From Streptosporangium sp. NBC_01495 (GTDB lineage: Bacteria; Actinomycetota; Actinomycetes; Streptosporangiales; Streptosporangiaceae), in contig NZ_CP109431.1 of assembly GCF_036250735.1 (NCBI RefSeq), forward strand, positions 186,001 through 250,000: 64,000 nucleotides of DNA, given 5' to 3'. A model generated the notes under the pieces. It was not told where the DNA came from and ran no database searches. It saw nothing but the letters and a program-made list of their open reading frames with translations. The position numbers and the translations under genes were made by a program. Of this stretch, positions 7,900 through 16,085 are shown in pieces; the stretch's first letter is position 1; each line of letters begins with the position of its first letter.

Positions 7900-8314
7900 G
7901 ATCGGCCTCGCGTCGACAAAGGTCCCAATTAAAGAAATAGCTGGAAGTCAGATAGTAAATACCGGCAACGGGTTCGTCACTACGTTAATGCCCCCCAATG
8001 ACACAGATGTGATATTTCCGTGACCCTTCAATGCGGCTCACAGCCCTGGCGATCATTCACCTACAACGCTCTCACCTGCGGAAATATCGCCAGCGTCGAT
8101 TTCTGCAGGGCTGCACTCGCACCCTTGAGGCATTGAAGGCGTGCAGCGATCCTTCTTCTGTCAAGAAAAACGCAACAATTGTTAATAATCACAAATGGGA
8201 CACGATTCCTCCATCTCTCATCGGCAACGTAGAGGGATTCAATCGGCCTGACTAGATTTGTCTGCTGCATTTACATGTAGTTTGTGTCGATAGTCAGGAA
8301 GGCTAGGATTCGCC
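7900..8314. other. Divergent intergenic region, AT-rich
   Basis: This 415-base gap separates the minus-strand ATP-grasp gene from the plus-strand exported pair. It is much lower in G+C than its neighbours, especially 7925-8000 and 8160-8300. It holds a perfect AACAATTGTT palindrome at 8174-8183. No convincing gene is seen; promoters for both flanking genes are expected here. Confidence 0.5.
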
Positions 8315-9253
8315 ATGCCCACCCATCCGCGGGGTCGGCCCCCCTTTCCCCCTGTTCAGCCCGGTGACATCGAGTTCACCCCCCATGCCGTACCTACAGG
8401 TCCGCGCGGACGACATCACAGCGGATCCGTTGACGACGTCGCTGGCGAGCGAAGGCCACGCTGGCGTTCCGTAGTCCGCACCCTGGCCATGACGGGCGCT
8501 ACCGGTTTTCTTCTCATCCTGGCGTGGGAGGCAGCCTTCGACCGGCCTCAGCCTCAGCAGCCCACCAGCGCGAAAATCGCCGCGACTTACCTGCTGCCCG
8601 CCCCCGAGCAAGCCCTGCCCCTGTTCGAAGTGCCTCCCCTGCCTACGAGCTCACCCCTTACGCCGAGCACCGCCCCCGCACAGAGCATCGCCCCACCGGC
8701 GAGGATCTCGCCTCCCCCGCGGATCGTTTCCCGGTCTGCCACCCGCTCTAGAGCTCCTGTGGTCAAACGCACCTTTCGGCCTGCCCCGACCCCAAGCAAG
8801 GAAATCACCGCCAACAGCGTGCCTCCCACCGAGGCGCCAGGCGGGCCCGCTCAGCAGATCCTGCCGCACCACTCCCCCGCCGCGTCCAGGTCGTCGGACA
8901 CAACCGCACCCGGCTCGATGCTGCGCCTGTCCGCAACCACAGTCGATCTCCAGCCGGCCGGGTCAGCGACTCTCACGCTCACCGCGGTCAAGGGCCCCAT
9001 TCGATGGAAAGGCCTGACCACCGGTCCTCTCATCCTGCACGTCTCCCCCGCTGATACCACGCTGGCGGCCGGCCAAAGCACCACCGTGCGCATCCTCGCC
9101 GCCGATACCTCCAGTGGTGTCAACGATCACTTCTGCGATTCCCGAACCACCGGCCAGCTGATCATCAGCTGGTCCAACACCCAGGACACGACCGAAGGCG
9201 TCCAGCGTGTCACGGTCCGCCGTGCCCCCTGCGCCTCTCAGGAGACCCAATGA
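8315..9253 (+). CDS. Single-pass membrane protein with C-terminal Ig-like domain
   Basis: The 312-residue product has a cytoplasmic polar N-terminus, one transmembrane helix at about residues 53-75, a long Pro/Ser/Thr-rich linker (76-200), and a C-terminal beta domain (about 205-305) with LSATTVDLQPAGSATLTL and DTTLAAGQSTTVRI, as in bacterial Ig-like or BACON-type folds. Type II topology would place this domain outside. Its TGA overlaps the ATG of the next gene (ATGA at 9250), so the two exported products are co-translated and may form a surface complex. Confidence 0.7.
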   Translation: MPTHPRGRPPFPPVQPGDIEFTPHAVPTGPRGRHHSGSVDDVAGERRPRWRSVVRTLAMTGATGFLLILAWEAAFDRPQPQQPTSAKIAATYLLPAPEQALPLFEVPPLPTSSPLTPSTAPAQSIAPPARISPPPRIVSRSATRSRAPVVKRTFRPAPTPSKEITANSVPPTEAPGGPAQQILPHHSPAASRSSDTTAPGSMLRLSATTVDLQPAGSATLTLTAVKGPIRWKGLTTGPLILHVSPADTTLAAGQSTTVRILAADTSSGVNDHFCDSRTTGQLIISWSNTQDTTEGVQRVTVRRAPCASQETQ

Positions 9254-10848
9254 TCAAATGGATACGCGCCCGACACAACTGGCTCATTCCCATCGTTGTC
9301 GGCGTCCTCGCCCTCACCATCGGCGTGGCTACTAGAGGCGCCATCGCCTCCAGCGAAGCTGCTCCCGACCACTGCGCTCAGCTCTACGCCCCGGCCACCA
9401 GCGACTACGAGCGCTGCCGATTCTGGGACGACCCGAGTCTCGAGGGCAGCATTGCCGGCCAGGCCCCCGCAGCCACCTCCTACGCCGACCCGCAACCCGT
9501 TGTCTTCTGCGCCGCCGAAACTCCCCCAGTCCAGAAAACCAACGGGAAGACGATGATCAGCGCGACCAGCTGCGCACACCCCATCACCTGCGAGTGGAGA
9601 GCATCCACCGGCAAGTACCACTGCACCAACTCCTCCGGCGCGTCGGTGAACCCACCAGGACGCGTCTGTGCGGAGAACTCGAACTACGCCTGTGGTGCGA
9701 CTGCCTCCCAAGCTCCAGCCGATCCATCGGTCCTCATCGCCCCCACCACGCAAACTCGCCCAACTGATGCCCAGGTCCCGTCACAGTCAGCAGCACCGAC
9801 GCCCACCAGCAGCGTCGGAACTCCATCGGTCGACACCCTTTCCCCTGCCGTCAACCTCCCGACCCCGACGCCCGGTATCCCGGACCCGACTGCTACCCCC
9901 ACACCGACTCCCTCCGCTACCGCCACAGCGGACCCCTCCGACCCCACCGCACAGGCTCTCCAACATGCCAAGGCACTCGGCCTGCGAATCTGGCTGGAGA
10001 CCGACCTTGTTGCCGCCTGGCAAGCCGGCCCCGCCCAACTTCAGGCCGCTGCGGCCCGCCTGGCCCAGCACGCCGCAGCCGCGAACGTGGTCGGCGTCAA
10101 AGTCGCCGCTGAGCTCGGCTTGCGCGGTGGCTTCGACAACACCGCTGCCGGCGCCGAGCAGATCCGCACGTTTCTCTCCGACGTTTCCAAGGTGATGCGC
10201 GCGACCCTGCCGCCGGGTCGCCAGATCGCCGTCGACGTCATCGTTCCCGAGCTTGGCTGTGGCCAGAGCCAGGCCTGTGTCACCGCGATGCGGACCGGCT
10301 ACCCACTGCTCACGCTGGCCGAGGTCGAGACGTACGTGCTCACCGGCAACGTCGACGCGGTGAATCTCAGCTCACCTCTCGTCAAGCCCTTCGTCGACGT
10401 CTACACCAAGGCGGGCATCAGCCAGGACCGGGTGCTGCAGCAGCAGTGGCTCGCCCTGCGCCAGCGTAATTGGGACAGCAAGGTGCCCGGCCTGTACATC
10501 GGGGCCCGCGACATTGGTCTCGCGCACTCTGGAACAACCTCCACCCTCACCGGGGCAGTAGCGGAGAACGCGGTCAAAGCCCGCGTCGACCAACCGCTGA
10601 AAACGGGGGTCAGGCACGTCGTGCTGTGGACCTGGCGGCAGACGTGGAACGACACTGACTGGCGCCTCACCAACAGAGGAGATGGGCAGGGCTTGAAGAG
10701 TTCCGGCGTATGGGACGCCCTGCGCACCCGCAAGCCTCTCGAACGCACCAGCGTCATTTTCAACCCTCGTGAGTTTGAACTCAGCATCGCGGAGGATCTC
10801 AAGGAGATCGCCACCGTCGCCTCTACCGTTTACATCACTGCCCAGTAG
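9250..10848 (+). CDS. Exported glycoside-hydrolase-like protein with Pro/Thr linker
   Basis: The 532-residue protein has an N-terminal signal anchor (IPIVVGVLALTIGVATRGAIA, residues 13-33), a Cys-rich region (residues 42-150, about eight cysteines), a Pro/Thr/Ser linker (about 155-230), and a C-terminal alpha/beta domain of about 290 residues. The last part shows TIM-barrel-like spacing (VVGVKVAAELGLRGG, IAVDVIVPELGCG, VDAVNLSSPLV, VLWTWRQTWND). I infer a carbohydrate-acting or barrel enzyme; no specific catalytic pair can be assigned. Coupled to the upstream membrane Ig-like gene. Confidence 0.6.
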   Translation: MIKWIRARHNWLIPIVVGVLALTIGVATRGAIASSEAAPDHCAQLYAPATSDYERCRFWDDPSLEGSIAGQAPAATSYADPQPVVFCAAETPPVQKTNGKTMISATSCAHPITCEWRASTGKYHCTNSSGASVNPPGRVCAENSNYACGATASQAPADPSVLIAPTTQTRPTDAQVPSQSAAPTPTSSVGTPSVDTLSPAVNLPTPTPGIPDPTATPTPTPSATATADPSDPTAQALQHAKALGLRIWLETDLVAAWQAGPAQLQAAAARLAQHAAAANVVGVKVAAELGLRGGFDNTAAGAEQIRTFLSDVSKVMRATLPPGRQIAVDVIVPELGCGQSQACVTAMRTGYPLLTLAEVETYVLTGNVDAVNLSSPLVKPFVDVYTKAGISQDRVLQQQWLALRQRNWDSKVPGLYIGARDIGLAHSGTTSTLTGAVAENAVKARVDQPLKTGVRHVVLWTWRQTWNDTDWRLTNRGDGQGLKSSGVWDALRTRKPLERTSVIFNPREFELSIAEDLKEIATVASTVYITAQ

Positions 10849-10954
10849 GGGCAACTGAACCGGCGGAGGCGCGTGTGGTGAGGTCCACCATGCTTTCCGC
10901 TGTCACCAGCAAGGGCGCAGATTCTAAAGGATCTGCGCCCTTTAGCTTGCGTGT

Positions 10955-10983
10955 AGTTACTGAGGTTGAACTCGTGGTGTCGT
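10955..10983 (+). repeat. IS630 left inverted repeat
   Basis: Begins AGTTACTGAGGTTGAACTC and matches the reverse complement of 12093-12121 with about three mismatches. Confidence 0.75.
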
Positions 10984-11517
10984 GGATGGTTGTGCCGGTG
11001 TAAGGGACAAGCCGGTTCCCGCGAGGCAATCGTCGATAAGGTCGCTGCGGTATTGGATGGTGCGTAGCTCGTGCCGGATGGTGCGGATCAGGTGCTCTGG
11101 GCTGGTGAAGGCGATGTTGGCCAGGAATCCGCGCCGTAGCAGCGACTAGATGCCCTCGACCGGATTCAGATCAGGGGCGTAGGCAGGCAACTGGATGATG
11201 GTCAGCCAGTTCTGGGCGGCGGTGAACGCATGCATCCCGGCGGCCAAGTGGGTGTTGAGATTGTCCCAGATGAGCACGATCGGGCCGCCGAGTTGGCGGT
11301 GTGCGGCGATCAGTAGGTCCCGGTAGTTGCTCCAGGCGAAGGATTTACGCCCGTCGGGACGGGTGTCTGGGCGGGGCCGGTAGATCAGCCGGGAGCGGTG
11401 CCCGGGTTTGTAGCAGGCCAGGGCCGCGATCGAGATCCGGCGCCGGGAGCGGCCTCGCACGGTGATGACCGGGGTCTGGCCACGCGGGCTCCAGGTGCGC
11501 ATGATGGGCGGCGTCAT
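10957..11517 (-). pseudogene. IS630 transposase, C-terminal frame with premature TAG
   Basis: This frame starts inside the first transposase frame and encodes the DDE catalytic region (VLIWDNLNTHLA near residue 83, AYAPDLNPVEGI at the end). A TAG at 11148-11146 stands where IS630 proteins have the Trp of GIWSLLR. Beyond it the same frame continues with SLLRRGFLANIAF and a normal TAA at 10959-10957. A single TGG-to-TAG change therefore truncates the protein by about 63 residues, after the DDE residues but within the conserved end. Confidence 0.85.
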
Positions 11518-12077
11518 CGACAGGCCGGTCTCGTCTTCGAAGACGATCCAGGCGCCGAGCGCCGCCGCGTATCTTCCGCGCTTGGCCAGGTCTCCTTTAC
11601 CCGACCGGTCACTGCCGCCGCATCGCGCTCGATCGCACGCCGGGCCAGCACCTGGCAGGAGTAGCCGTTACGGATCAGCAGTTTGCGTACGCCTTGGAGG
11701 GTGTAGGTCAGGTGGAAACGCCGCTCGATCACCAGGGTGACTCGCGACAGGGTCCAGCGCTGATCGGGCCAGCCGTGCGCGGTCGGCCCTTTGACCAGTT
11801 CCTGCTCCAGTGCGGCGAGTTGCCGCTCGCCGAGCCGGGGCAAGGAGGCAGGCCCGTGTGAGCGCAACGCTTTGGCCCCGCTGACCTGCCACTGCCTGCG
11901 CCATCGCTGAACGGACCGGACAGTGATCCGCAGGTCCCGGGCGATGGCTGTGCTGGATTCATCTTGGGCGAACCTTTCGGCTGCCTGCAGCCGCAGCCTT
12001 TCGCGGAACGCTCTTCGCTCGGAGGACAGTCCTCCGCCTTGTGCGTACCTCATGCTGCCGGTGTACCCGGAAATCAA
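11514..12077 (-). CDS. IS630 transposase, N-terminal frame
   Basis: 187 residues with the helix-turn-helix DNA-binding half of an IS630 transposase (ESSTAIARDLRITVRSVQRW, then WTLSRVTLVIERRF and LIRNGYSCQVLARRA). The last 20 or so residues (AEDTRRRSAPG...) are out of frame with the catalytic half: the -1 frame of the same bases reads AWIVFEDETGLSM, which holds the first catalytic Asp/Glu-Asp region. This fits the frameshift often used by the family, or a real lesion. MRYAQGGG at residue 9 is an alternative start. Confidence 0.8.
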   Translation of the reverse strand: MISGYTGSMRYAQGGGLSSERRAFRERLRLQAAERFAQDESSTAIARDLRITVRSVQRWRRQWQVSGAKALRSHGPASLPRLGERQLAALEQELVKGPTAHGWPDQRWTLSRVTLVIERRFHLTYTLQGVRKLLIRNGYSCQVLARRAIERDAAAVTGRVKETWPSAEDTRRRSAPGSSSKTRPACR

Positions 12078-12092
12078 GGCATGTCAGAAGCT

Positions 12093-12121
12093 ACGACACT
12101 ACGAGTTCAAGCTCAGTAGCT
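12093..12121 (-). repeat. IS630 right inverted repeat
   Basis: On the minus strand begins AGCTACTGAGCTTGAACTC, matching the left repeat. Confidence 0.75.
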
Positions 12122-12410
12122 GACCACAGCTCCCGACGCGGATGTCCGTGACCGATAGAAGTGCTGAAGACCGTTTCACCGATAATGATGATGGGAGGGC
12201 CTGCTCTGGCGATGCCCTCTGTGAGCGATTTCGTCGACGTGCTGTGGGGCGATGCGGGGGAAGGTGAGCCGCTTCCGCCCGCTGGCTCGGATCACCTTTC
12301 CGCGATCGGAGCGGCCGGTTCTGCTTCGTATTCCTTGCGTGGCTACTGACTGCTCGACGGCTGCTATCCGGGCCGCCGATAAGATTAGCGACTGGTGATG
12401 GGGGTACGAG
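12122..12410. other. Gap between IS630 element and the partition locus
   Basis: With 12427-12481 this makes a gene-free stretch of about 350 bases between the IS right end and the parA stop, broken only by the parS-like site at 12411. I see no coding signal or clear terminator. Confidence 0.4.
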
Positions 12411-12426
12411 GTTTCGCCAGCGAAAC
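12411..12426. promoter_or_regulatory. parS: parS-like palindrome 1
   Basis: GTTTCGCCAGCGAAAC, 55 bases downstream of the parA stop. Same 16-bp near-palindrome as the six others in the locus (here written in the opposite orientation). Confidence 0.8.
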
Positions 12427-12481
12427 CAAACGGCACCCCGCCAATGAGGGCGAGGCGCCGCAAGCGGTAGTTGAAACGTCA

Positions 12482-13405
12482 TCACTCCCAGAACTCAGGA
12501 ATGGCTTTGGCGACAGCAGCGAACTCCGCGACTGGCTTAGCCTCAAGGTCCTTACCCAGCCAGTAGTAGACCGGTTCCTGCGCCTTGTACGACTCACCGA
12601 TCGTGACTGCCTCGGAGATTGTCGGCAGGAGCATGTCGCCGTAGTACTCGGTGATGCTCTCGGCCTGCTTCACGTAGTACTGCCCGCGGTTCGTGCTCAC
12701 GCCGTTCATGAGCACGTAGCGAAGGTCCGCAGCGCCACCGTCGAAGTCGTACGTCTCTTGAGCGTGAGCGATGTTGCTGTTCAGCGTCGTGAGGGTGTCA
12801 TCATCCTTTTGATCGGGCTTAAGAGCGCCGATCACGAAGTCAGAGCCGCCGAGCAGTGTTGTCTCCCACGTGTCGTAGGAGCCGCGGAAATCGATGATGA
12901 GGATGTCCAGAAGGCCTGGGGGCAGACCGGCGACAGCTCGCCGCAACCACTTATCGTTCGCCTTCGGGAATCTGCCGTCTTTGATGTCGTGCGAGGCATA
13001 GGCGATCTCACGAGACCCCAGGGCGAGCCAAAGGTTCGGGATCACCTCAAAGGAGTCATCATCGTCGCCCTCATCCTCCACGCGAGTCCGTGCTTGGACG
13101 AGCGCTTCCTCCAAAGGTGCCTCGCCGTGGAGGACGTGGTACAGATTCGGCGTCTTCGCCAGCCGCGCATAGACGGCTTCAGCGCGCTTTGGATACTTTC
13201 TTTTTTCCACGACGCCATACCCGAGGTAGCAGGAAGCGTTCATGGAGGAGTCACCATCGGCAAGTCCGACCTTTTTCCCCTCAAGCGCCAGGGCTACGGC
13301 CAGGTTCACTGCGTCTGTGGTCTTCCGCGTGCCTCCGCCTTCGTTGGCCATTCCGGCAACGACAGGGCCGTCTGGGTAGAGACGTGGACGATCGGGTCTG
13401 TTCAT
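12482..13405 (-). CDS. parA: ParA-family partition ATPase with atypical Walker A
   Basis: The 307-residue protein is a ParA/MinD-type ATPase: Walker A at about residues 22-33 (NEGGGTRKTTDAVNLA), a Walker A'-like DGDSSMNAS, and a Walker B region ILIIDFRGSYD near residue 165. ParA proteins bind DNA nonspecifically as ATP dimers and, with ParB-parS, move plasmid copies apart. The Walker A departs from KGGVGKTT: the signature Lys is Gly preceded by Glu, and the Gly before the catalytic Lys is Arg. Its ATG overlaps the parB TGA (ATGA at 13405-13402), so parB is the first gene of the pair, the reverse of the usual order. Confidence 0.85.
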   Translation of the reverse strand: MNRPDRPRLYPDGPVVAGMANEGGGTRKTTDAVNLAVALALEGKKVGLADGDSSMNASCYLGYGVVEKRKYPKRAEAVYARLAKTPNLYHVLHGEAPLEEALVQARTRVEDEGDDDDSFEVIPNLWLALGSREIAYASHDIKDGRFPKANDKWLRRAVAGLPPGLLDILIIDFRGSYDTWETTLLGGSDFVIGALKPDQKDDDTLTTLNSNIAHAQETYDFDGGAADLRYVLMNGVSTNRGQYYVKQAESITEYYGDMLLPTISEAVTIGESYKAQEPVYYWLGKDLEAKPVAEFAAVAKAIPEFWE

Positions 13406-14940
13406 GATGCTGCCTCTGCGAGGGTGGGGAGTTTCGCTGGCGAAACGCTGAGGAAGTCATTCTCCTCAGGGGTGGGCTCGTAGCCAGCCTCAATGATCTG
13501 GCGAAGGTAGTCCGCTTCGCGTGGCGTCCATTCGGCCGCCGGGTGTGCGCGAAGGTGAAGCTCAGCCAGCGCAAACGCGACCGCGTCTGCTAGACGCACC
13601 AGATCGGCCGGGTTCCGCTCGGCGAGCTCATCATAGTTGGTGACGTCCGAGTCGGCATAGGGGAGCTGTGCGGCGGTCGCCGCAAGGTGCCGTTGATCCC
13701 CCCGGGCCGTCGCCAAGACAACGGCCGCTAGCCGGACCGTGATGTTCTGGAGACTGTCATAGTCGCGGCTGGTCAGCGTGCGCTGTATGGCAGCCATACG
13801 AGAAGCAGTCTGCCCCGTCCCGCCGCGTTGTTTCGCTAGCGAAACCTTCCTCGTGCGCCCGGGAAGGTCGGTAGCGGCCGCACCAGGTGAGGGGTTCGTG
13901 GGAGCATTCGGTGGGGCGGCATCGCGAAGGCCCTCACCCGCGCTTCCGCGTGCCGAACCATCCTCCTGCCCATTCCCTTCCTTGCGCGGTTCTTCGGGTT
14001 TCGCTGGCGAAACCGCTTCTCCCTGCGGCTCTAGCGGCGCAGGCCCGCCGTTCTGTTGTGCGCCGACAGGTTCTGCAGGCGACACCACAGGTACTGGTGA
14101 TTCCGGTACGGACGGCGACGGTACACCCAACAGGGTGCGTACGGCTTGGCGAGCAGTGATCTGGTCTTTCTCTATGAGCGTGAATGCCTGCTCAATCAGC
14201 GCCGGGTCTTTCAAATTGGTGAGGAGGTGGTAAGCGCCTTCCGCAGGAAGTGCGCCGCGGCGGATGGCATCACGCGCCGAACCATCAGGAAATCGACCGT
14301 GCAGCGCGATCAGTTTGGAGATGCGACTCTTGCCGCCGCTCATCCCGCTGCGCCTGGCGATCTCCTCGTAACTAAGCCCGTCCTCGTGGTGGGCGCGCCA
14401 GCACAGCAACCCCTCCTGGAGAGGGTTCAGGTTCCGACGGCGACCATTCTCGGACATGAAGATGAAGTCGCCCTGCTCTAGCAGTGCGTTCCGCATTACG
14501 ACGGTCATCTCTGCTGCATTCTTGGCAAGGTGTGCGCGCCAGCGGCCCTCACCAGCCAGCAGCACCACTTCTGCTTCCGGATACTCCTGGCGAATCTCGG
14601 AGGCGTATCGCGGATACTTTCCGAGGTACGCGTCCAGTGCGCACACCACGGCGTCGTGAATGGCTCCGACGCTTTCCAGGTTGTCGGCGAATGCCTCGAA
14701 CTCTTCGCCGACCCAATCATCGTCATCGCGTGGGTTGCGAGGATTCGGGGCGATCTTGGTTAGGTCTATCCGAAAGCGTGATCCTTCCGGGCGTAGGCCG
14801 CGGGCGGGGATGCCCATGGCTCTACTAGCGTCTCCTCGGTCATACGTGCGCGATGTACTGGCCGCAGTTGGTTCCGAAGGAGCTGCGCCAGCTGCCGCAG
14901 TAGCGGTGGCCGCCCTAGCTTTTTTTTCATCGCGCGGCAT
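13402..14940 (-). CDS. parB: ParB-family partition protein carrying parS-like sites in its own gene
   Basis: 512 residues from the ATG at 14940, chosen because GAGGGAG precedes it; the frame is open 19 codons further. It has an N-terminal ParB/sulfiredoxin-like domain (IAPNPRNPRDD; AGEGRWRAHL as the GERR-type box; ENGRRRNLNPLQEG), a central HTH (LSYEEIARRSGMSGGKSRISKLI), a long Pro/Ala/Glu linker, and a C-terminal region likely to dimerise. Three perfect parS-like palindromes lie inside the gene and encode VSPAK or VSLAK each time; a degenerate fourth encodes VSPAEP. ParB should load on these and spread, binding CTP as known for the family. Confidence 0.9.
   Translation of the reverse strand: MPRDEKKARAATATAAAGAAPSEPTAASTSRTYDRGDASRAMGIPARGLRPEGSRFRIDLTKIAPNPRNPRDDDDWVGEEFEAFADNLESVGAIHDAVVCALDAYLGKYPRYASEIRQEYPEAEVVLLAGEGRWRAHLAKNAAEMTVVMRNALLEQGDFIFMSENGRRRNLNPLQEGLLCWRAHHEDGLSYEEIARRSGMSGGKSRISKLIALHGRFPDGSARDAIRRGALPAEGAYHLLTNLKDPALIEQAFTLIEKDQITARQAVRTLLGVPSPSVPESPVPVVSPAEPVGAQQNGGPAPLEPQGEAVSPAKPEEPRKEGNGQEDGSARGSAGEGLRDAAPPNAPTNPSPGAAATDLPGRTRKVSLAKQRGGTGQTASRMAAIQRTLTSRDYDSLQNITVRLAAVVLATARGDQRHLAATAAQLPYADSDVTNYDELAERNPADLVRLADAVAFALAELHLRAHPAAEWTPREADYLRQIIEAGYEPTPEENDFLSVSPAKLPTLAEAAS
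13431..13446. promoter_or_regulatory. parS: parS-like palindrome 2
   Basis: GTTTCGCTGGCGAAAC, inside the 3' end of parB. Confidence 0.85.
13830..13845. promoter_or_regulatory. parS: parS-like palindrome 3
   Basis: GTTTCGCTAGCGAAAC, a fully symmetric copy, inside parB. Confidence 0.85.
13998..14013. promoter_or_regulatory. parS: parS-like palindrome 4
   Basis: GTTTCGCTGGCGAAAC, inside parB. A degenerate relative (GTTCTGCAGGCGACAC, four mismatches) lies at 14070-14085. Confidence 0.85.
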
Positions 14941-14975
14941 GGCCGACTCCCTCACCGTGTGATAGGCCACTGCAG

Positions 14976-14991
14976 GTTTCGCTGGCGAAAC
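14976..14991. promoter_or_regulatory. parS: parS-like palindrome 5, extended
   Basis: GTTTCGCTGGCGAAAC, 36 bases upstream of the parB ATG. The symmetry extends five bases each side (TGCAG/CTGCA), 14971-14996, so it may also serve as the parB operator. Confidence 0.85.
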
Positions 14992-15133
14992 CTGCAAGTG
15001 TTGAGCGGGCGATGCCCGTGTTTGCGGGCGGACGGGGCATGGGGTGTGCCTTTCGCTGTCCTAAGGGTCTCCTGGAACATGATGTCAGGAGTCCGCCCAG
15101 ACGCGAGGTCAACCGGTTGTCTTTGCGAGGATC

Positions 15134-15149
15134 GTTTCGCTGGCGAAAC
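15134..15149. promoter_or_regulatory. parS: parS-like palindrome 6
   Basis: GTTTCGCTGGCGAAAC in the parB upstream region. Confidence 0.85.
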
Positions 15150-15211
15150 CTGCCGCTGGGGTTGCGGCAGGGCCATGGAAGGAGCTTCAGCCGGTTAGGA
15201 GCTCGGAGTCC

Positions 15212-15227
15212 GTTTCGCTGGCGAAAC
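15212..15227. promoter_or_regulatory. parS: parS-like palindrome 7
   Basis: GTTTCGCTGGCGAAAC with flanking CC/GG symmetry, ten bases from the stop of the upstream gene. Confidence 0.85.
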
Positions 15228-15236
15228 GGCATTGAG

Positions 15237-16076
15237 CTACGAGTCGAACCGAGCGGCTTGCTGACTGCGGACCAGCTGGCTCATCTCCGGCAGGAGATCT
15301 CCAGCTTTGGCACGAAACTCGCCATATCCCCCCTCAAGGTCCTCGACGATGCCAGCCATCGTGGTCGCCATCCAGCGCAGCGTCGGAAAGCTGTCCGGGG
15401 TGAGCGGCCAGGCCATCTCTCGATGCGTTCGAGCCAGGTCCACAATCTGCTCGGCGAGAGCATCATCAATCAAGGCGTCGTACTGTCGACGAAGCAGGAT
15501 GAGCTTGCCGGCGGCGTCGTACAGCTTGAGTGCATGGCGGCCGTACCACTGCGCCTCGCGTCGTTTGGTGGTCTCGCTTTGCGCGGGGTCGAGACGATGG
15601 GCCCGCTCGATCCGTTCGTTGCGCGGCAGACCCTGCTTGGCGGCTCGACCACGCCTGATCCGGTGATCGACTGCTTGAGCGGAGCGGAGCCCGAGTGGTT
15701 CAGCGAGACGGATGAGGGGTACCTGCAGAGCACGGCCCAACTCAAGAAGTTCGTGTTCTAGGTGGTCGACGGCTGCGGGCCTGTGGTCGAGGTGGGTGCG
15801 GATGTAGCCCAGTACCCGAAGAGCATCAATCACGTCGTCATCAGTGATGGAGTGGGCACGAACGCGCATCTGCTGAAACAGGTGATGGATGACCGGCAAA
15901 GGATTTTCGGCCAGCTCATCGTCTAGAAGACGATCAACACCAGGGTCCCCTGCTTTTGTACGTCGCAAGATGATGCCCTGGATAGCCTTCTGACCTGCGG
16001 TTTTACTGACTTCAATCTCTGTCCTAGTAGGCACTTCAATACAGTATTGAAAGATCATCGCCATAGGAAGGTGCAC
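15237..16076 (-). CDS. Hypothetical protein upstream of parBA
   Basis: Up to 279 residues, helical, with no recognised domain. It has a DDVIDALRVLGYIRTHLDHRP stretch that could be a helical DNA-binding or dimerisation region, and a basic VDHRIRRGRAAKQG segment that could touch DNA. The N-terminus is uncertain: no good ribosome site precedes the ATGs at 16076 or 16058, and a 17-bp palindrome overlaps the first codons, so a later GTG start is possible. It lies on the same strand as parB and just behind the last parS-like site, so it may be an accessory partition or control gene. Confidence 0.55.
   Translation of the reverse strand: MHLPMAMIFQYCIEVPTRTEIEVSKTAGQKAIQGIILRRTKAGDPGVDRLLDDELAENPLPVIHHLFQQMRVRAHSITDDDVIDALRVLGYIRTHLDHRPAAVDHLEHELLELGRALQVPLIRLAEPLGLRSAQAVDHRIRRGRAAKQGLPRNERIERAHRLDPAQSETTKRREAQWYGRHALKLYDAAGKLILLRRQYDALIDDALAEQIVDLARTHREMAWPLTPDSFPTLRWMATTMAGIVEDLEGGYGEFRAKAGDLLPEMSQLVRSQQAARFDS
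16035..16051. promoter_or_regulatory. 17-bp palindrome at the 5' end of the gene at 15237
   Basis: TTCAATACAGTATTGAA, 8-bp perfect arms around one base. It is AT-rich in a GC-rich setting and sits where an operator/promoter is expected. Confidence 0.4.
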
Positions 16077-16085
16077 ACTAGTGTG
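16074..16085. promoter_or_regulatory. 12-bp perfect palindrome upstream
   Basis: CACACTAGTGTG, 22 bases beyond the 17-bp palindrome; a candidate second operator. The rest of 16086-16393 shows no gene. Confidence 0.3.

Larger units (their letters stand above)
10955..12121 (-). mobile_element. IS630-type insertion sequence, inactivated
   Basis: About 1.17 kb bounded by imperfect inverted repeats of about 29 bases (10955-10983 and 12093-12121; common core ACTGAG(G/C)TTGAACTCGT). It carries a two-frame transposase on the minus strand. The left end abuts a TA, as expected for this family. The C-terminal frame has a nonsense codon, so the copy is probably dead unless complemented. Confidence 0.85.

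Noticed and set aside
8031..8255. A 74-codon plus-strand frame in the AT-rich gap
   Set aside because: No ribosome site, AT-rich codons unlike neighbours, no conserved features.
12411..15227. Iteron-type replication origin formed by the 16-bp palindromes
   Set aside because: The spacing is irregular (78 to about 1000 bases) and several copies lie within parB; a partition centromere explains them better.
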